Shown piece after piece: positions 59,896-64,000 of a stretch of DNA of 64,000 bases. A program made the position numbers and the translations under genes. The stretch spans positions 1 to 64,000 of the forward strand of contig NZ_JARFYN010000033.1 in assembly GCF_030272695.1 (NCBI RefSeq), given 5' to 3'. Source of the stretch: Martinezella calliandrae. Lineage in GTDB: Bacteria; Pseudomonadota; Alphaproteobacteria; Rhizobiales; Rhizobiaceae. The notes under the pieces are model-generated. The model ran no database searches. It worked only from the letters and a program-made list of their open reading frames with translations, and was not told the origin of the DNA. Position 1 is the first letter of the stretch, and each line of letters opens with the position of its first letter.

Positions 59896-61224
59896 ATGGC
59901 CGAAGTCACTTTTCATGAATATTCAAAGCTTGGACCGGACGAGAAGGCTGCGCTCCTGCGCCGGTCCGAAACGGACATTTCAGTGTTTGTCGAGAAAGTG
60001 GCGCCGATCCTCGAGGCCGTCCGCACGGAAGGCGACAGCGCTATTGCCCGCTTCGGCCGGGAGCTCGACAAGGCGGATATCACAGAAGAGACGATCAAAG
60101 TGACCGATGCCGAGTTCGACGCGGCGTTCAAGCTTGTCAGCGAGGACGTGATCGAAGCCATCACCTTCGGCATCGAGAATATCCGCCATTTCCACGAGGA
60201 ACAGAAACCCGAAGCCATGTGGCTGAAGGAGATCAAGCCGGGCGCTTTCGCCGGCGACCGCTTCACTCCGATCAAGTCTGTCGCACTTTACGTCCCACGC
60301 GGCAAAGGTTCGTTTCCATCGGTCACGATGATGACCTCTGTCCCCGCCGTCGTCGCAGGCGTTCCGAACCTGGCGATCGTCACTCCGCCAGCACCGGATG
60401 GACGCGTGGATGCCGCAACGCTCGTGGCAGCACGTCTGGCTGGTGTAGAAACGGTTTACAAGGTCGGCGGTGCACAGGCCGTCGCAGCCGTCGCCTACGG
60501 CACGAAAACGATCAAGCCGGCGCTAAAGATCGTCGGACCAGGAAGCCCTTGGGTGGTTGCTGCGAAACGCAGCCTGGCAGGCATCATCGATACGGGCCTT
60601 CCCGCCGGCCCTTCCGAAGCGATCATCTTCGCGGATGGGACCGTCCATGGCGGCCTCGCAGCGCTCGACCTCCTGATCGAAGCCGAGCACGGTCCCGACT
60701 CCTCCGCCTATCTCGTGACCCATAGCCGGCGTGTAGCCGAGGAGGCCCTTGCCGCCTTGCCCGAACATTGGGCGCAGATGACGGAACAGCGGGTCCAGTT
60801 CTCAAGCACAGTCCTTTCAGGCAAGTGCGGCGGAATCATACTGACCTCCTCGGTTGAGGAGAGCTACGACTTCGTCAATGCCTACGCGCCCGAGCATCTC
60901 GAAATCCTCTCGCAGGACGCCTTTGCCCATCTCGGCCACATCACCGAGGCAGCCGAAATCCTCATGGGTCCTCATACGCCAGTCAGCATCGCGAATTTCT
61001 GCCTCGGTCCAAACGCCGTGCTGCCGACGAGTCGCTGGGCGCGCACATTCGGCCCGCTATCGGTCACCGATTTCGTGAAACGCAGTTCGATCGGCTACGT
61101 GACTGCGCCGGCTTATCCCGAGTTTGCAAAGCGGGCCCATAAGCTTGCGGAATACGAAGGTTTCTCCTCCCATGCGCATGCCGTCTCAGCCGTCCGAGAC
61201 ACTTATCTTCCAAAGCGGGGCTAA
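59896..61224 (+). CDS. Histidinol-dehydrogenase-family enzyme with altered active site (HpsN-like)
   Basis: A 442-residue protein starting at ATG 59896 behind AAGGAGGGA. The HDH fold is clear (YVPRGKGSFPSVTMMTSVPA, KVGGAQAVAAVAYGTKTI, GPGSPWVVAAKR, PAGPSEAIIFADG, and catalytic E333-H334 in YAPEHLEI). But ligands of true HisD differ: the zinc Gln of QAEH is Glu262 in EAEHGPD, the zinc Asp of GDYASG is Asn367 in ANFCLG, and the substrate His of TNHVLP is Ala374 in PNAVLP. So it is very probably not histidinol dehydrogenase. Known relatives with this divergence include sulfopropanediol 3-dehydrogenase HpsN. It would oxidise a primary alcohol to an acid in two NAD steps. Confidence 0.88.
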   Translation: MAEVTFHEYSKLGPDEKAALLRRSETDISVFVEKVAPILEAVRTEGDSAIARFGRELDKADITEETIKVTDAEFDAAFKLVSEDVIEAITFGIENIRHFHEEQKPEAMWLKEIKPGAFAGDRFTPIKSVALYVPRGKGSFPSVTMMTSVPAVVAGVPNLAIVTPPAPDGRVDAATLVAARLAGVETVYKVGGAQAVAAVAYGTKTIKPALKIVGPGSPWVVAAKRSLAGIIDTGLPAGPSEAIIFADGTVHGGLAALDLLIEAEHGPDSSAYLVTHSRRVAEEALAALPEHWAQMTEQRVQFSSTVLSGKCGGIILTSSVEESYDFVNAYAPEHLEILSQDAFAHLGHITEAAEILMGPHTPVSIANFCLGPNAVLPTSRWARTFGPLSVTDFVKRSSIGYVTAPAYPEFAKRAHKLAEYEGFSSHAHAVSAVRDTYLPKRG

Positions 61225-61228
61225 GGAG

Positions 61229-62242
61229 ATGAAAGCCGTTCGGCTCTACGACGCCCTGGATCTCAGAGTCGAGGAGGTTACAAGACCTTCCTCGCCACCG
61301 GCGGGTTACGTGACGATCGACGTCCGTGCCGCGGGCATTTGCGGCTCGGATATCCACAATTTCAGGACGGGCCAGTGGATCAGTCGACGCCCGTCAACGG
61401 CCGGACATGAATTTTGCGGGCGCGTTTCCGCGGTCGGCAACGGCGTCGAAGATGTGCTCATCGGCGACTTTGTCGCAGCCGATTCCCGGTTTTATTGCGG
61501 ACAGTGCGAGGCGTGCAAATCGGGCCGAACCAACGTCTGCGAACATCTGGGCTTCGTCGGTGAAGTGTGCGACGGCGGTTTTGCGGAACAGGTAGAGTTG
61601 CCCGCCCGGCTCGTTTTCAAGCATGATCCGTCGCTTGATCCGCTGGTGGCGGCAATGGCCGAGCCTTTGGCCGTCGCCCTTCACGCAGTGCGACGGCTCA
61701 ATCCTCCCCAAGGCGAGGCGGTCATCCTCATCGGCTGCGGGACGATCGGCGGTCTCTGCGGATTGCTGCTTTCACACCTCCACGATGGAAAGCTCTTATT
61801 TGCAGATTTGAATGGCAATCGTGCCGAGATGGTCGCCGGCATCTGCGGAGGCTCGGTGGTCGCGCTGGACAAGTCGCAGGCACGGGCGGCTCTCGGTGAT
61901 GCGCGACTGCGATATGCGGTGGATGCGACGGGAAGTACGAGAGCCATCGCCCAGGGCATCGACCTTCTGGACGGGGGCGGCGCCTTCGCTCTTGTGGGCA
62001 TCAGTCACGGAAAACTGGATCTGGATCCCAACATCTTGGTCGAGCGCGAGATTTCCCTACTCGGCTGCCATGCGTTTGAAGGCGAACTCGGCGACGCCAT
62101 TGCGCTGTTGCCGAAGCTGCAGTCTTCACTTCTGCAATTTAGCGAGGTCCTGAACTCGCTCGACGAAATTCCCGATGCCTACCGCCGGCTGATGGACGGG
62201 CGGACGAACAAACTAAAGACGATTATTCGGATCGCCGATTGA
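61229..62242 (+). CDS. Zinc-dependent alcohol dehydrogenase (MDR family)
   Basis: A 337-residue medium-chain dehydrogenase. Catalytic zinc ligands: Cys in RAAGICGSDIHNF, GHEFCGRV His-Glu; structural zinc cysteines in CGQCEACKSGRTNVC. The NAD domain has LIGCGTIGGLCGLLL and ADLNGNRAEMV. ATG 61229 lies 4 bases after the HDH-like stop, with GGAG directly against the ATG, so initiation probably depends on translational coupling. Sorbitol/threonine-dehydrogenase-like members oxidise secondary alcohols of polyols; here it would prepare or interconvert the substrate of the HDH-like enzyme. Confidence 0.9.
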   Translation: MKAVRLYDALDLRVEEVTRPSSPPAGYVTIDVRAAGICGSDIHNFRTGQWISRRPSTAGHEFCGRVSAVGNGVEDVLIGDFVAADSRFYCGQCEACKSGRTNVCEHLGFVGEVCDGGFAEQVELPARLVFKHDPSLDPLVAAMAEPLAVALHAVRRLNPPQGEAVILIGCGTIGGLCGLLLSHLHDGKLLFADLNGNRAEMVAGICGGSVVALDKSQARAALGDARLRYAVDATGSTRAIAQGIDLLDGGGAFALVGISHGKLDLDPNILVEREISLLGCHAFEGELGDAIALLPKLQSSLLQFSEVLNSLDEIPDAYRRLMDGRTNKLKTIIRIAD

Positions 62243-62265
62243 TCTAGGACACGCCTCGGCGTGAG

Positions 62266-63009
62266 ATGGAGATAGAATTGTCCGGTCTCTCAAACACTGC
62301 GCTACCGCTCTACGAGAAGGTCAAGGACTTCGTTCTCGACAATATCGGGAACGGCAACTGGCCGCAGAACCAGAAACTCCCGTCCGAGCACGAGTTGACG
62401 TCGTCGCTTGGTGTCTCGCGCATGACGGTCCATCGCGCACTTCGCGAACTGACCGCCGAAGGCTATCTGCGCCGGGTTCAAGGCGTTGGGACATTCGTTT
62501 CGCCTCCCAAGGCTCAATCGACCCTCATTGAGATCAGCAATATCATCAGTGAGATCAAAGCACGTGGAAGTCGGCACCGCGCGGAGGTGATCGTACTCGA
62601 GCGGATCGAACGACCGGATCAAACGCTATTGGACGCGTTCGAGTTCAAGAGGCATTGCCCCATCGATCACTCGCTGGTCGTTCATTACGAGAATGGCGTC
62701 CCTGTTCAACTCGAGGAGCGTTACGTCAATACAGAGCTCGTGAAGAACTATCTCGATCAGGATTTTACGTCCATCGGCACCTACGATTACCTGCAGCACA
62801 GCACACCGCTAACCGAGGTCGAGCATCTCATCAGTGCCGTCCCGGCGACTGAGAGACATGCACGCCTCCTTCACATTCGCGAGCGCGACAGTTGCCTGGT
62901 CCTCAACCGAAAGACCTGGACGGGGCAGACGATCGCCACCGTCAATACCTTCACCTATGTCGGCAGCCGTTATTCGCTTGGCAGCAGATATCTGCCGCCC
63001 AAAAAGTAA
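62266..63009 (+). CDS. GntR-family regulator, HutC/UTRA type
   Basis: A 247-residue regulator: winged HTH about 15-82 (QKLPSEHELTSSLGVSRMTV, HRALRELTAEGYLRRVQGVG) and UTRA domain with HutC-like phrases LEERYVNTELVKNYLDQDFT, TEVEHLISAVPATERHARLL and YVGSRYSLGSRYLPPKK. HutC itself senses urocanate; here no hut gene is near and the operon encodes dehydrogenases, so the ligand is probably different. It likely controls the SDR and HDH-like promoters through the palindromes at 58775 and 59651. Gap to the zinc ADH is 23 bases: same operon. Confidence 0.92.
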   Translation: MEIELSGLSNTALPLYEKVKDFVLDNIGNGNWPQNQKLPSEHELTSSLGVSRMTVHRALRELTAEGYLRRVQGVGTFVSPPKAQSTLIEISNIISEIKARGSRHRAEVIVLERIERPDQTLLDAFEFKRHCPIDHSLVVHYENGVPVQLEERYVNTELVKNYLDQDFTSIGTYDYLQHSTPLTEVEHLISAVPATERHARLLHIRERDSCLVLNRKTWTGQTIATVNTFTYVGSRYSLGSRYLPPKK

Positions 63010-63045
63010 AAAAGCCGACGTGTCAGTCCAGGAGTGAGAGAAATC

Positions 63046-64000
63046 ATGGGGCAGCCCAACAGTCGGACCGCAATCATCCGGGAGAAAGCCAAGGAGCGCG
63101 ACGGCAGCGCCGAAGCTCTTCTGGCTGAACTGTTGCGAGATCTGTTTGAGATCGAGGCACACGATCTGGCAATCAACCACGACCAATACAGCCTCAATTC
63201 GCTGAACGGCTTCTTCGAGGCCGACGGAAAGCCGTACTTCTTCAAATTCCACCAGGAGGAAAATGAGGAGGAGATGAGCGGTGAATACTATCGCGCCGAT
63301 ATCCTCGCCAGGGCCGGGCTGCCGGTCGACCAGCCCGTCATGATGTCGACCCTTCCGGGCGAACAGATTCTGGTCTACAGACGCAGGACGGATCCCCGTT
63401 TCTCCGATGTCCTGCGCACGCTCGACGAGCTTCATGATGAGCAAATGGCAAGCCAGGCAGTGGACGCGGAAAGCCGGCTCAACAAAGCCGTCCTGTCCGT
63501 CTATCTGAAGACACTGCACCCCGTCACACCGGAGCAGGTCATGAAGGAGCCGGTCCATCGGCTGTTTTATGATCGGCTGATCACCGCGCCGGAGGGAACC
63601 TACCCGGGTGGCCGGCTGGCAAGTTTCTATGTCGGCAACGAGTTTAAATTTCCAGGCGCTACGCTTTCCTGGGAAGCGCTCTCGAAGGCCCGCTTCGTCA
63701 TCAACGGCATCGAGTGTCGCGACACGCTCGGCCAGTTGTTCGACGCCGCTCATGACAGGCTGCACCCAGCGCGGCTCGCCGACAGCGGCGGCGTAACGGC
63801 ACATGGCGATGCTCACAATGCCAATGTCTGGTTCGAAAGGCAGCAGGGAGGCGCGAGCCTGTCCTTCTTCGATCCGGCTTTCGCCGGCGAGCACATCCCG
63901 ACGCTCCTCGCAGAGGTCAAGACGACCTTTCACAATATCCTTGCCCATCCCTACTGGCTCTATGATCCGCCTATCGCCGAACAGAAATTCAATGCGACAG
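63046..64000 (+). CDS. APH-like phosphotransferase, cut by the window end
   Basis: From ATG 63046 the frame is open to the last base (318 residues seen). It is a kinase-like protein: an N-lobe strand pair (YSLNSLNGFFEADGKPYFFK with Lys), then the catalytic loop TAHGDAHNANVWFE (Brenner-type HGDxHxxN) and the metal aspartate in SFFDPAFAGEHIP where DPA replaces the usual DFD/DxD. The segment HNILAHPYWLYDP follows. Members of this group have no assigned substrate. It is 36 bases after the GntR gene in the same operon, so it may phosphorylate an intermediate of this pathway. A weak GGAGTGAGAG precedes the ATG. Confidence 0.8.
   Translation, partial: MGQPNSRTAIIREKAKERDGSAEALLAELLRDLFEIEAHDLAINHDQYSLNSLNGFFEADGKPYFFKFHQEENEEEMSGEYYRADILARAGLPVDQPVMMSTLPGEQILVYRRRTDPRFSDVLRTLDELHDEQMASQAVDAESRLNKAVLSVYLKTLHPVTPEQVMKEPVHRLFYDRLITAPEGTYPGGRLASFYVGNEFKFPGATLSWEALSKARFVINGIECRDTLGQLFDAAHDRLHPARLADSGGVTAHGDAHNANVWFERQQGGASLSFFDPAFAGEHIPTLLAEVKTTFHNILAHPYWLYDPPIAEQKFNAT

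Noticed and set aside
62809..63948. 379-codon open frame on the - strand at the right edge
   Set aside because: The + strand encodes the regulator tail and the kinase-like protein with a proper HGDxHxxN motif in this stretch, which explains the DNA better.
1..64000. CRISPR arrays, tRNA/rRNA genes, complete insertion sequences, replication origins
   Set aside because: No regularly spaced repeats, no tRNA cloverleaf or rRNA signatures, and no transposase with terminal repeats were seen on reading both strands.

Overview
The window is high-GC DNA with compact operons, many ATGA/GTGA stop-start overlaps and a dense load of ABC sugar importers. The best match is an alphaproteobacterium of the Rhizobiaceae (Rhizobium/Agrobacterium lineage). 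Supporting signs are a Brucella/Rhizobium type-II lumazine synthase behind an FMN riboswitch, UgpC-type sugar ATPases, a long cobalamin-dependent MetH, and a DUF442 sulfur-transferase-like protein. The species and the replicon (chromosome, chromid or plasmid) cannot be decided from the sequence. No rRNA, tRNA, CRISPR array or complete insertion sequence was seen.

Layout. 0-9.3 kb: a cut-off HTH gene, a secreted RNase T2, a + strand run of hydrolase, EamA exporter, class III CoA-transferase and TPP enzyme ending in a bidirectional terminator, then RidA, a DUF442 protein, an aldose-epimerase-like protein and an exported L,D-transpeptidase. 9.3-12.1 kb is a decay zone: a tail fragment of scpB, an Xre-ImmA/DUF4411 pair whose DUF4411 partner has a stop at codon 17, and a frameshifted F420-reductase-like gene. 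12.2-13 kb: a ParA-type ATPase. 13.2-20.9 kb: a - strand operon (N-formylglutamate amidohydrolase-like, APC permease, glutamine-synthetase-like ligase, aldehyde dehydrogenase, Fe-alcohol dehydrogenase) divergent from an RpiR regulator; it looks like catabolism of an amine through gamma-glutamylation. 21.1-25.1 kb: a complete ABC importer with an intercistronic hairpin after the binding protein. 25.15-25.9 kb: FMN riboswitch and ribH.

26.2-33.8 kb: an ABC sugar importer with Gfo/Idh/MocA dehydrogenase, divergent from a BadF/GlcNAc-type kinase and a GntR regulator (probable amino-sugar uptake). 33.8-34.5 kb: a VapBC-type toxin-antitoxin pair. 34.5-38.3 kb: metH with a perfect 20-bp palindrome upstream. 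38.5-42.5 kb: an AGE-family epimerase, UPF0303 protein, secreted polysaccharide lyase and small Rhizobium-type ORFs. 42.7-50.7 kb: an arabinoside-use locus (TIM-barrel isomerase, ArsR-type regulator, ABC importer, GH51 arabinofuranosidase). 50.8-51.9 kb: nitronate monooxygenase.

52-57 kb holds phage-flavoured or orphan genes: a holin-like protein, a methyltransferase, a DUF6362-like protein with a partner, a LexA-like S24 repressor with candidate operators, and a MEKHLA-domain protein. 57.1-64 kb: a broken AstE-like gene, an EamA transporter, and a catabolic cluster (SDR, histidinol-dehydrogenase-like enzyme with altered active site, zinc alcohol dehydrogenase, HutC-type GntR regulator, APH-like kinase running off the end). 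Paired palindromic operators probably tie the last cluster to its own regulator. This cluster and the gamma-glutamylation operon are the most promising under-described systems here.
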